Shown one piece after another: positions 37,086-44,695 of a DNA stretch of 64,000 bases. The notes under the pieces were generated by a model. That model was not told the origin of the DNA and did not search any database. It saw only the letters and a program-made list of their open reading frames with translations. The stretch is from positions 2,356,001-2,420,000 of the forward strand of contig NZ_CP061913.1 in assembly GCF_019904175.1 (NCBI RefSeq). The letters run 5' to 3'. Origin of the DNA: Dactylosporangium vinaceum (GTDB lineage: Bacteria; Actinomycetota; Actinomycetes; Mycobacteriales; Micromonosporaceae). A program made the position numbers and the translations under genes. Positions within the stretch are counted from its first letter, which is position 1; every line of letters starts with the position of its first letter.

Positions 37086-37890
37086 GCGTCATGGTCGCCA
37101 CGAACCGCTTCTGCGCGAACAGGAACGCGAGGACCAGCGGCATCGTGGCGACCACGTTGCCGGCCATCAGCTGCGACCACTCGGTGCGGCGCATGCCCTG
37201 GAACGAGGCCAGGCCGACCTGCAGCGTGTACTTGTGGTCATCGCTGATCGCCACCAGCGGCCACAGCAGGTCGTTCCAGCTCGACAGCAGCGTGAACACG
37301 GCAAGAGTGGCCAGGGCCGGGCGGGCCAGCGGCAGCACGATGCTCACGAACGTGCGGAACACGCCGCAGCCGTCGATGCGGGCCGCCTCCTCGAGTTCGA
37401 CCGGCAGCGAGAGGAAGAACTGGCGCATCAGGAAGATGCCGAACGCCGAGGCCAGCCACGGCACGAACGCCGCGGCCAAGGTGTCCACGATCCCCAGTCG
37501 GGCGAACATGAGGTACGTCGGAATCATCAGCAGTTGGATTGGAATCATGACGGTGGCGAGGACCGCGGCGAACGCGAAGCCACGGCCGGCGAACCGCAGA
37601 CGGGCGAAGCCGTAGCCGGCCGCCGAGCACAGCACCAGATGTGCAACAACCGACACGGCGGCGACGACAACCGTGTTGCTCAGCCAGAGCAGGATGTGCG
37701 TTTCCGCGAACAGTTTGCGGTACCCGTCCAGGTGCAGGCCGTCCGGGATGAAGCGCGGCGGGAACCGGTTGAGCTCCGCCTTGGTCATGAACGAGGCGAG
37801 CACCATGTGCACGAGTGGCAGCACGAATATGAGCGATACGGGCATCAGCAGCAGATGCCAGGCACTGAACGGCAGGATCCTGCGGCGCAT
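37066..37890 (-). CDS. Carbohydrate ABC transporter permease (MalG type)
   Basis: The 274-residue protein has six TM helices and the EAA loop EEAARIDGCGVFRTFVSIVLPLARP that docks the ATPase. It ends KRFVATMTLSGLKG, the typical MalG-family C-terminus. Its ATG overlaps the stop of the MalF-type permease gene by one base (TGATG at 37888-37892). It forms the binding-protein-dependent sugar importer with the two upstream genes. No ATPase gene is present in the island, so a shared MsiK-type ATPase is probably used (known for actinomycetes). Confidence 0.93.
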   Translation of the reverse strand: MRRRILPFSAWHLLLMPVSLIFVLPLVHMVLASFMTKAELNRFPPRFIPDGLHLDGYRKLFAETHILLWLSNTVVVAAVSVVAHLVLCSAAGYGFARLRFAGRGFAFAAVLATVMIPIQLLMIPTYLMFARLGIVDTLAAAFVPWLASAFGIFLMRQFFLSLPVELEEAARIDGCGVFRTFVSIVLPLARPALATLAVFTLLSSWNDLLWPLVAISDDHKYTLQVGLASFQGMRRTEWSQLMAGNVVATMPLVLAFLFAQKRFVATMTLSGLKG

Positions 37891-38828
37891 CAGAACGTCT
37901 CCTCGCCGCTGCGGCGGCCGCGCCACAGCACCAGGGCGGTCAACAGCAGCGTCACCGCGAAGAGGATGTACGCGACCGCCGCCCCGTATCCGAGGCGCCG
38001 GGTCTGGAAGGCCAGCTCGTACACGTAATAGACGACGGTCTGCGTACTGTTCATGGGACCGCCGCGCGTCGTCGTGTAGATGAGGTCGAACAGCTGCAGC
38101 GCGGTGATCGTCTGCCACACGGTCGCGAACAGCGTGACCGGGCGGAGCTGCGGCAGCGTGACACTGCGCAGCACCCGCCACCGCCCGGCCCCGTCGACCG
38201 TGGCTGCCTCGATCAGCTCCTTCGGCACGTCCTGCAGCGCGGCGAGGTACACCACCGATGTGAAACCGACCTCGCCCCACAGCGCGACGATGCACACGAC
38301 GATCAGCGCCTGGCGCGGGCTCTCCAGGAACTGCTGCGCCGGCAGACCGACCTGGCGCAGCGCCTCGTTCGCGAGCCCGAACTGTGGGTTGAACACGTAG
38401 CCGGCCAGGATGCCCGTCGCCGCCGCCGAAGCCACGTACGGCACGAAAATGCACGTCCGGTAGAACCCGATGAAACGGATGCGCCGGTTCAGGGCAATGG
38501 CCAGCAGGAGTCCGAGCGCGATCGATCCCGGCACGAACAGTACCGTCAAGAACAGTGTGTGTTGAGCCGCCGCGGCGAGGTCCGGGTCCTGCGCCAGGCG
38601 CTCATAATTCGCCCAGCCGATGTCCTGCGGCTGGGCGATGCCGTTCCACTTGGTGCGGGAGATGAAGAATGCCCACACCGCCGGGAACAATGACAGCCCG
38701 ACCACGATGACCGTCGCCGGTCCGGCGAACGCCCATCCGGTGAGCGTCCGCCGTACCGATCGTTTGCCGCGCGGTTTGGCGGCGGCCGGCGCCGGGGCGT
38801 ACTTCGAGGCCGCGAACGTGAGCGTCAC
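37890..38828 (-). CDS. Carbohydrate ABC transporter permease (MalF/UgpA type)
   Basis: The 312-residue permease has a basic N-terminus, a first TM helix at about residues 33-53 and the EAA loop ELIEAATVDGAGRWRVLRSVTLPQLRP. The C-terminal half has the family pattern TALQLFDLIYTTTRGGPMNSTQTVVYYVYELAF. Its start overlaps the stop of the solute-binding protein gene by ATGA (38825-38828). It is the second of three importer genes in the order binding protein, MalF, MalG. Confidence 0.93.
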   Translation of the reverse strand: MTLTFAASKYAPAPAAAKPRGKRSVRRTLTGWAFAGPATVIVVGLSLFPAVWAFFISRTKWNGIAQPQDIGWANYERLAQDPDLAAAAQHTLFLTVLFVPGSIALGLLLAIALNRRIRFIGFYRTCIFVPYVASAAATGILAGYVFNPQFGLANEALRQVGLPAQQFLESPRQALIVVCIVALWGEVGFTSVVYLAALQDVPKELIEAATVDGAGRWRVLRSVTLPQLRPVTLFATVWQTITALQLFDLIYTTTRGGPMNSTQTVVYYVYELAFQTRRLGYGAAVAYILFAVTLLLTALVLWRGRRSGEETF

Positions 38829-40147
38829 CCGACTGCCCCGGCCGATTTCTTGGCCGCCTCGTCCAGCGCCTCCTTCGGTTTCGCCGCGCCCTGCAGCACT
38901 TTCGAGACGGCGTCGCCGACATTGCGCGACATCTCCTCATAACCGGCGACGGTGGGCCGGGCCTGCTTGGCATTCTTGAGGTTGTCGAAGAACTTCTGGC
39001 CGCCTGGGTACTGCTTGATGTAGTCGGCGTACTCGGGCGTGCCCTGCTCGGAGGCGCGCAGCGGCAGGTTGCCGACCGCGAGGTTCCACTTGGGATCGAC
39101 GTCCTTGCTGGTGAGCCATTTGACGAAATCGCGCGACGCGCCCGCGCGGTTGGCGTCGCTGTGATTGAACAGCACCCACAGGTCGGGCCCGGAAACCGTC
39201 TGATGGTCGCCGTTGTACCCGGGCAGGTCCGCGACACCGTAATCGAGGTTGGCCTCCTTGATTTCGAGCAGCGCCCACGGCCCCGACAGCATCATGCCGA
39301 TCCGGCCGTCGTTGAAGAGCTTCGCGTACTGCTCGTCGGTCTGATCGAGGTACATCGACTTGTCGTCGACCGCCATGGCGCGCAACAGTTCCAGCGAAGC
39401 GACCCCGGCATCGGAGTTGAAGGCCGGCTTGTTGCCGTCGAGAATCTTCCCGCCGCGCTGCCACAGCATCGGCCACAGGTGCCAGGTCGTGTCCTCGCCG
39501 CCCGACACCGAATACGCGGTCCCGTACAGGTTCTGGGCCGGGTCCGTCAGCTTCTTGGCCGCGCTGCGGAAGTCGTCCCACGACCATTGATCGGTCGGGT
39601 ACGCCACCTTCGCATCATCGAAGATCTTCTTGTTGTAGATGAGCGCCAGATTGTCGACGAGCGCCGGAACGCCGATGACCTTGCCCTCGTACGTGGCCGT
39701 CGCGCGCGCCGCCGCCGGAATCTCCTCCCAGCCGAACGACGCGTCGGCGACGTACTTCGCCAGGTCCTGGGTCTTGCCGCTGGTGGCGAGTTCACCGGCC
39801 CAGCTGCCGTACGCATACGAGATGTCCGGGTAGCTGTCGCCGGTGAATCCCGCCGAGAGCTTGGTGAGCAGGTCATCGGTGGTCGCGGCGCCGGACGACG
39901 TCTTGATCGTCACGTTCGGGTGCGCCTTCATGTACTCCGCCGCGAGATCCTCCGCGACCTTCTCCTGCTCGGACGGCTGCCCGGTCCACCAGGTGATCGT
40001 GACTTTGGCGGCCGGGTCATAGCCCTCGGCGGCGTCCTTGCCGGAGTCGGCCTTAGCGCCGCCGCCACACGCGCCGAGCAGGAGCGTCAGGCCGGCGATC
40101 CCGGCCACCATCGATGTCCGTCTCGTGCCACGGGTAGGGGTCATCAT
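38825..40147 (-). CDS. Extracellular sugar-binding lipoprotein of the ABC importer
   Basis: The 440-residue protein has a lipoprotein signal peptide with lipobox LLLGAC, the lipidated Cys at residue 27. The mature part is a family 1 extracellular solute-binding protein: VTITWWTGQPSEQEKVAEDLAAEYMKAHPNVTI, SYAYGSWAGELATSG, WSWDDFRSAAKKLT and GRIGMMLSGPWALLEI. It captures an oligosaccharide or sugar outside the cell and hands it to the two downstream permeases. RBS AGAGG lies about 7 nt before the first ATG. Confidence 0.93.
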   Translation of the reverse strand: MMTPTRGTRRTSMVAGIAGLTLLLGACGGGAKADSGKDAAEGYDPAAKVTITWWTGQPSEQEKVAEDLAAEYMKAHPNVTIKTSSGAATTDDLLTKLSAGFTGDSYPDISYAYGSWAGELATSGKTQDLAKYVADASFGWEEIPAAARATATYEGKVIGVPALVDNLALIYNKKIFDDAKVAYPTDQWSWDDFRSAAKKLTDPAQNLYGTAYSVSGGEDTTWHLWPMLWQRGGKILDGNKPAFNSDAGVASLELLRAMAVDDKSMYLDQTDEQYAKLFNDGRIGMMLSGPWALLEIKEANLDYGVADLPGYNGDHQTVSGPDLWVLFNHSDANRAGASRDFVKWLTSKDVDPKWNLAVGNLPLRASEQGTPEYADYIKQYPGGQKFFDNLKNAKQARPTVAGYEEMSRNVGDAVSKVLQGAAKPKEALDEAAKKSAGAVG

Positions 40148-40446
40148 CGCTGCACCTCTTCACTGGGGGGATGCGAGGAGCTGTCGTTGTGTGTTCGTTC
40201 CGCACCACGCCGGGCGGGCAGGTGCGCGTTCGGTTGTCCGCTTCGCTGTTCGTTTGTGCGCGTCGTGTCGAGCGCTGCGGTTGAGGTGGTGCGCAGATAT
40301 GTCGGGCGCTCCGCGCCGCGACATATCTGATTTATCGCCCGACAGGTCATATGTCGTATTCGTAGGTTCGACGGTTACCTGGGCGGGATGTGCGGTTGCG
40401 CAGTTGGCGTGGCTCTAGGGCCGGTCGTGGTGGGACCGGCGGTGGT
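40148..40446. other. Intergenic region upstream of the ABC importer operon
   Basis: About 300 bp containing the promoter region for the binding-protein gene, the sequence GTTCGTTTGTGCGCG (40248-40262, also found upstream of metE) and the hairpin element at 40294-40329. After this element CATATGTCG recurs near 40348. No gene is seen. Confidence 0.5.
40294..40329. repeat. Dispersed hairpin element, copy B
   Basis: Outer arms CAGATATGTCG and CGACATATCTG (perfect 11 bp) enclose the inner stem GGCGC-tcc-GCGCC. The architecture is the same as copies A (7644) and C (47964). Confidence 0.8.
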
Positions 40447-41325
40447 TCAGGTGAGGACTACGGAGCGGGTCAGAAGGCGGGGGCGGTCGGGGTCGAGGCC
40501 GCGGTGGGCGGCGAGTGCGACGGCGAAGCGCTGGGCCAGGACGAGTTGGGCGAGCGGGTCGCGGTCGTCGCGGTACGGGCGGGCGCCGGCGTCGAGCGCC
40601 GCGTCGTCGAGGGACGCGGGCACGGCGCCGAACGACCAGACCAGGCTGCGCGGACCGGCGACGGCGACGGGGCCGTGGCGGTAGTCGCGCGCCGGGTACG
40701 ACTCGGACCATGCCTGGGCTGCCTCGCGTACCTTGAGCGCCGCCTCGTGGGCGAGCCCGATCGTCCAGCCGGTGCCGAGGAACACCAGGTGGTCGATCTC
40801 GCTCGGGTCGGCCGGCAGCGGTGCGGCCAGCGCGGCCCGGCCGTCGGCGATCAGGTGCTTGAGGTCCTCGCCGAACGCGGCGCGGGCCATTGCCAGGACG
40901 GTGGTGGGGAAGCGGGTCTGCACAACGCTGCGCTCGTCGGCGAAGTCGAGCAGGAGGCGGGTGTCGACCAGATCGTCGACCGGCTCGCCGGCGACCGCGG
41001 TGATCGCCACCCGGTGCGCGCCGTCCGGCACCTGTCGCAGCGCCTCGAGCACCTCGGTGGACGTGCCCGAGCGCGTGACGGCGACAACCCGGTCGTACCG
41101 GCGCCGGGGGACGTACTCGGACGCGCACACCGCATCGGTCTCGCCCAGCCCGGCCGCCTCGCGCAGTTCGGCGATGGCCTGCGCGACGAACCACGAGGTG
41201 CCGCACCCGAGCACGAGCATCCGCTCACCGGGAGCGCCGAGCGCGGCACGAGCCTCATCGGCCCGCCCGAGCCCGACGGCCCAGACCTCAGGCTGACTGG
41301 AGATTTCGAGCGCAGTGTCGTTCAT
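40447..41325 (-). CDS. SIS-domain sugar-phosphate isomerase/deaminase (AgaS-like)
   Basis: The 292-residue protein has two SIS domains: LVLGCGTSWFVAQAIAELRE with VTRSGTSTEVLEAL in the first, and FLGTGWTIGLAHEAALKVREAAQAWSESYPARDYRHGPV in the second. It resembles the isomerase half of GlmS and the AgaS/FrlB type enzymes that deaminate or isomerise amino-sugar phosphates. Beside a LacC-like kinase and a class II aldolase, a galactosamine-6-phosphate deaminase/isomerase role producing tagatose-6-phosphate is plausible (inference). TAGCGT ends 6 nt before the ATG, indicating a leaderless mRNA; the operator-like repeat at 41328 overlaps this promoter. Confidence 0.85.
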   Translation of the reverse strand: MNDTALEISSQPEVWAVGLGRADEARAALGAPGERMLVLGCGTSWFVAQAIAELREAAGLGETDAVCASEYVPRRRYDRVVAVTRSGTSTEVLEALRQVPDGAHRVAITAVAGEPVDDLVDTRLLLDFADERSVVQTRFPTTVLAMARAAFGEDLKHLIADGRAALAAPLPADPSEIDHLVFLGTGWTIGLAHEAALKVREAAQAWSESYPARDYRHGPVAVAGPRSLVWSFGAVPASLDDAALDAGARPYRDDRDPLAQLVLAQRFAVALAAHRGLDPDRPRLLTRSVVLT

Positions 41326-41327
41326 GC

Positions 41328-41354
41328 GCGAACGCTATGCGCGTTTGCGTTCGC
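41328..41354. promoter_or_regulatory. Operator-like inverted repeat upstream of the SIS gene
   Basis: GCGAACGC and GCGTTCGC form perfect 8-bp arms with an 11-nt spacer, beginning 2 bp before the start codon and covering the -10 (TAGCGT on the minus strand). The flank TGCGCGAA-CGCTAT is a shortened form of the operator arm at 36044. Confidence 0.6.
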
Positions 41355-41499
41355 TACACAAGGTTTGCTGCGCAAGTGAACATTCGACGTTGCACGTTTG
41401 CGCGCGATTCGATCACTTAGCTGCAATCACGCCTGCCGCCGCCCGCCGCCTGTCGCACGCACTCGCGCTTTGCGCACACCGCTGAGCCGCACTGCGCGC

Positions 41500-41667
41500 G
41501 CTGCATGTCTCGCGCGCTGCATGTCTCGCGCGCTGCATGTCTCGCGCGCTGCATGTCTCGCGCGCTGCATGTCTCGCGCGCTGCATGTCTCGCGCGTTGC
41601 ACGTGTCGCGCGTTGCACGTGTCGCGCGTTGCACGTGTCGCGCGCTGCACGTCTCGCGCGCTGCACG
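41500..41667. repeat. 16-bp tandem repeat array, about 10.5 copies
   Basis: GCTGCATGTCTCGCGC repeats exactly at 41500, 41516, 41532, 41548, 41564 and 41580. Four variant copies (GTTGCACGTGTCGCGC and GCTGCACGTCTCGCGC) follow to 41660. The period is not a multiple of three, so open frames across it are not evidence of genes. Confidence 0.92.
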
Positions 41668-41754
41668 GTGCGTTGTTCGTACTTGCGTGGTTGTCGATGT
41701 TCGCTGGGTGCGTCGCTCAGTTCGTGCATGCCGAGAGTTGCTCGTTCGGCTGCG

Positions 41755-41860
41755 CGTGTGTGGTGCCTCCCGGATCGTGCGCGGCGTTGTTGGATGTTGC
41801 GGTGCCTCCCGGACCGGGCGCGGCGTTGTTGGGTGTTGCGGTGCGTCCTGGACTGTGCGC
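41755..41860. repeat. About 48-bp tandem repeat, 2.5 copies
   Basis: GGTGCCTCCCGGA followed by CGGCGTTGTTGG.TGTTGC recurs twice, with a third divergent partial copy. Together with the 16-bp array it fills the gap between the SIS gene and the GH4 gene (41326-41979), in which no gene is supported. Confidence 0.6.
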
Positions 41861-41979
41861 GAAGGTGTGCGTGTTGTGGTGGGCCGGGCTGTGCGCGCAG
41901 TTGGGTGCATCGCGGTGAAGCAGTTGCGTGCATCGCGGTGAATGGGTTCGGTGACGAGCCGGGCGGGGTGGGGGAGGGG

Positions 41980-43287
41980 TTACAGGGTTACGGGGGTACG
42001 CAGAGGTTCGGGGAGGAGGGAGCCGTGGGCGGCCGTCAGGTCGTTGCACAGGGACCAGATCTGGTCAACGGTCAGGGTCGCGGCGGTGTTCGGGTCGACC
42101 ATTGCGGCCTGGCGGACCAGGCGGGGGTCGCCGGTGAGGGCGGCTTGCACGGTCAGTTCGCCGACGCTCACGAAGCCGCGGTTGACGGCTGCGCATTGGG
42201 GCGGGAGGGCTCCGACCCGCTGCGGGTGTACTCCCAGGCGGTCGACCAGGCACGGCACCTCGACGCCGTAGCCGTCGGGCAGGTTGGTGATCAGGCCCCG
42301 GTTGGCGACGTTGGCGTGGATTTCGCGTAGGGTGCCGGTTTCCATGCTGTGGATCACCTGGGGTGCGTACTCCGTTGCCTCGCGGTGCAGGTCCAGGGGC
42401 TCGCCGGCCAGTACCGCGGTGCGGACCGCGGCGTATTCGGCCAGGTTGTCGGAGCTGATGCGCAGGTAGTCGCCGACCGGGATGCGTAGGCGCTCGACCT
42501 CGCTGTCGTGGTGCAGGTACCAGGGGACGTACTCCGACGAGTGCTCGCTCGTCTCGGTCGGGAAGTAGCCCAGGCGGCGGTACATGTCCATGCGTACACG
42601 GCGCTGGAGCTGCGGGTCGGCGGCCAGGCGCGCGTCCAGGCGCGGGTACAGGCTCTCGCCCCGGTGCTCCCAGTGCAGCAGCCACGCCTGGTGGTTGACG
42701 CCGGCGGCGCGGTAGTCGACCTCGTCGAGCGGTACGCCGAGCAGTTCGCACAGGTCGTGCACGGTCCAGAAGACCGAGTGGCACAGGCCGGCCACGTTGA
42801 GGTCGGGGGCGATCGCGGCCAGGTAGGACACATTCATCGCCATCGGGTTCGTGTAGTTGAGCAGCCACGCGTCGGGGCACTGCTCGCGCATGTCCGCGGC
42901 TATTCCGGCCAAGACGGGGAACGTGCGCAGGGCGCGGAAAATGCCACCCACGCCGAGTGTGTCGCCGATCGTCTGTCGCAGGCCGTAGCGGGCCGGTACC
43001 TCAAAGTCAGAAACCGTCGCAGCGTGCATGCCGACCTGGATCGAGTTGATAACGTACGACGCGCCGGACAGGGCCGCTCGACGGTCGAGGTTCGTGGTGA
43101 TCACCGGTTTGGCGCCGAGCTGTTCGGCTGTGCGCCGGGCGATCGCCTCCGCCGTCTCCAGGCGCTCAACGTCGATGTCGTGCAGCGCGAGCGTCACGCC
43201 GCGCAGTTCGTCGAACGACAGCAGGTCGGCCAGCAGCTCCCGCGTGAACACGACGCTGCCGGCTCCAAGGAACGCGATCACAGTCAT
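41980..43287 (-). CDS. GH4 family glycosidase (alpha-galactosidase, MelA type)
   Basis: The 435-residue enzyme belongs to the NAD- and Mn-dependent GH4 family. It starts with a Rossmann motif (TVIAFLGAGSVVFTRELLADLL) and has the acidic LHDID. Next come LNYTNPMAMNVSYL and the metal ligands Cys in GLCHSV and His in AGVNHQAWLL. CHSV rather than CNVP indicates a non-phosphorylated substrate such as an alpha-galactoside (family knowledge). Catalysis goes through C3 oxidation and elimination. No signal peptide, so it acts on imported sugar. It is divergent from the DeoR regulator. Confidence 0.9.
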   Translation of the reverse strand: MTVIAFLGAGSVVFTRELLADLLSFDELRGVTLALHDIDVERLETAEAIARRTAEQLGAKPVITTNLDRRAALSGASYVINSIQVGMHAATVSDFEVPARYGLRQTIGDTLGVGGIFRALRTFPVLAGIAADMREQCPDAWLLNYTNPMAMNVSYLAAIAPDLNVAGLCHSVFWTVHDLCELLGVPLDEVDYRAAGVNHQAWLLHWEHRGESLYPRLDARLAADPQLQRRVRMDMYRRLGYFPTETSEHSSEYVPWYLHHDSEVERLRIPVGDYLRISSDNLAEYAAVRTAVLAGEPLDLHREATEYAPQVIHSMETGTLREIHANVANRGLITNLPDGYGVEVPCLVDRLGVHPQRVGALPPQCAAVNRGFVSVGELTVQAALTGDPRLVRQAAMVDPNTAATLTVDQIWSLCNDLTAAHGSLLPEPLRTPVTL

Positions 43288-43333
43288 GGACGGGATTGTT
43301 GAGAAACATGCACACTCGCACAAGGTTCTTTGA

Positions 43334-43344
43334 CCATTCGCGCA
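43334..43344. promoter_or_regulatory. Candidate DeoR operator half-site
   Basis: CCATTCGCGCA, the exact complement of the 5' part of the operator arm at 36044, lies in the GH4-deoR intergenic region, 47 bp before the GH4 start on its upstream side. Confidence 0.5.
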
Positions 43345-43379
43345 CAAGTGGACTATCTTCACTGCGCGTTTCGTCATCC

Positions 43380-43640
43380 GAGCAACCGTCACCGAACCGA
43401 CCGTCGACCAAGACCACAGCAGGCAGACAACCGTCACCCAACCGCTCGTCGACAAGCACCACGGCAGGCAAACAACCCCCGCGCAGCCGACCGTCGACCA
43501 AGACCACGGCAGGCAAGCAACAGTCACTCAACCGGCCGTCAGCCAGGACGACAGCAGGCAAGCAGCCGTCGGCCAAGAGCACCGCGAACGAGCAACCACC
43601 ACCTACGCGACCGTCGGCCAAGCCGGGCCGAGGCAAGCGA
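43380..43640. repeat. 45-bp (15-codon) tandem repeat before the deoR coding region
   Basis: AGGCA cores occur at 43421, 43466, 43511 and 43556 with an exact 45-bp period. The repeat is in frame with deoR and stays open from 43296, reading TTAGKQPSPNRPSTK-like units. Either it is an untranslated leader or it encodes a basic, disordered N-terminal extension. Confidence 0.85.
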
Positions 43641-43709
43641 CCGCCGCGCACGTCGGCGGGAGGCAAGCGACCGCCGGCCACGTGGACGGCAGGCAAGCAT
43701 CGGAGGCCC

Positions 43710-44489
43710 ATGTCACTGAGTCCGCTGCGCCGAGCTGACCGCATGTCGGCGATCCTCGAGCACGTCGCCCGCAACGGGTCGGTCGATGCCGGTGCGATCG
43801 CCGAGGAGTTCGGTGTCTCGACCGCCACGATCCGGCGTGATCTGCAGGTGCTGGAGGACCAGCGGCTCGTCGCGCGCACGCACGGCGGGGCGGTGGCCGT
43901 CGACGTGGCCTATGAGCTGCCGGTGCGGTACCGGACCGGGCAGCATCGCGAAGAGAAGGTCCTCGTGGCCCGGCGCGCCGCCGAGCTCCTGCCGCGCGGC
44001 CCGCTCACGCTCGGGCTCAGCGGGGGCACCACCACGCTGCTGCTGTCCCGGCTGCTCGCCGACCGGGTCGACCTGACAGTCGTGACGAACGCGCTCAACA
44101 TCGGGTCCGAGCTCGTGCTGCGGCCGCGGCTGAAGCTCATCATGACCGGTGGGGTGTCGCGCACCCAGTCGTACGAGCTGGTCGGGCCGATCGCCGACCA
44201 GGCGCTCTCGGGCCTGAACATCGAGATCGCCGTCATCGGCGTCGACGGCATCAGCGCGCGGGGCGGCCTGACCACGCACGACGAGATCGAGGCGCACACG
44301 AACGCGGCAATGATCCGGCGGGCCGACCGGGTCATGGTGGTCGCGGACGGCTCCAAGGTCGGCCGGACCTGCCTCGCCGCGATCGCCCCGATCACCGACG
44401 TCGCGATGCTTGTCACCGACGCGACGGCCGACCCGGAGCAGGTCGCCGCGATCCGGCGGGCAGGCGTCGAGGTCACGGTGGCCGAATGA
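43710..44489 (+). CDS. DeoR-family transcriptional regulator of the sugar island
   Basis: The 259-residue protein has the DeoR HTH RMSAILEHVARNGSVDAGAIAEEFGVSTATIRRDL followed by LVARTHGGAV. The effector domain is the sugar-phosphate-isomerase-like type: GLSGGTTTLLLSRLL, TNALNIGSEL, GVDGISARGGLTTHDEIEA and VVADGSKVGRTCL. I chose ATG 43710, with CGGAGG 4 nt upstream, because it gives the normal family N-terminus. The frame is open upstream to 43296 through a 15-codon repeat, so a 397-residue form is possible. It probably senses a sugar phosphate and controls the island through CCATTCGCGCA-like sites (inference). Confidence 0.9.
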   Translation: MSLSPLRRADRMSAILEHVARNGSVDAGAIAEEFGVSTATIRRDLQVLEDQRLVARTHGGAVAVDVAYELPVRYRTGQHREEKVLVARRAAELLPRGPLTLGLSGGTTTLLLSRLLADRVDLTVVTNALNIGSELVLRPRLKLIMTGGVSRTQSYELVGPIADQALSGLNIEIAVIGVDGISARGGLTTHDEIEAHTNAAMIRRADRVMVVADGSKVGRTCLAAIAPITDVAMLVTDATADPEQVAAIRRAGVEVTVAE

Positions 44490-44692
44490 GCACGACGCCG
44501 GCGTTGAATCACGAACGCAAGTGTCGATACGCACATCGCAGTCGTCATGGCGGAGTGAGCGCGGCGGCGGCGTCGAGCCACGAGCGTGACGGTCGATACG
44601 CGCATCGCAGTCGTGGTGGCCGAATGAGCGCGGTGCCGGTGCCTGTCGCGGTCGTCGGGGCCGGTACGCGCGACGTGGTCATGGTGGCCGCA
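44486..44692. repeat. 69-bp tandem duplication of a gene start
   Basis: The segment GGCCGAATGAGC and following bases recurs with start codons at 44486 (ATG), 44555 (GTG), 44624 (ATG) and 44692 (ATG): spacings of 69, 69 and 68 bp. Copies two and three share GTCGATACGCRCATCGCAGTCGT. The last copy is the true start of the oxidoreductase gene. The 68-bp step breaks frame, isolating a 69-codon ORF. Confidence 0.85.
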
Positions 44693-44695
44693 TGA
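44486..44695 (+). CDS. Small ORF (69 aa) created by the duplicated gene start
   Basis: This frame begins with ATG overlapping the deoR stop (ATGA) and ends with TGA overlapping the ATG of the oxidoreductase (ATGA). The product contains repeated HERxxRYAHRSR segments and ends in VPVPVAVVGAGTRDVVMVAA, which resembles the start of a Rossmann fold (compare VRLLVVGAGQRGTWY in the next gene). It is best explained as frame-shifted remnants of the next gene's start kept open by tandem duplication. It may still serve to couple translation. Confidence 0.4.
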   Translation: MSTTPALNHERKCRYAHRSRHGGVSAAAASSHERDGRYAHRSRGGRMSAVPVPVAVVGAGTRDVVMVAA

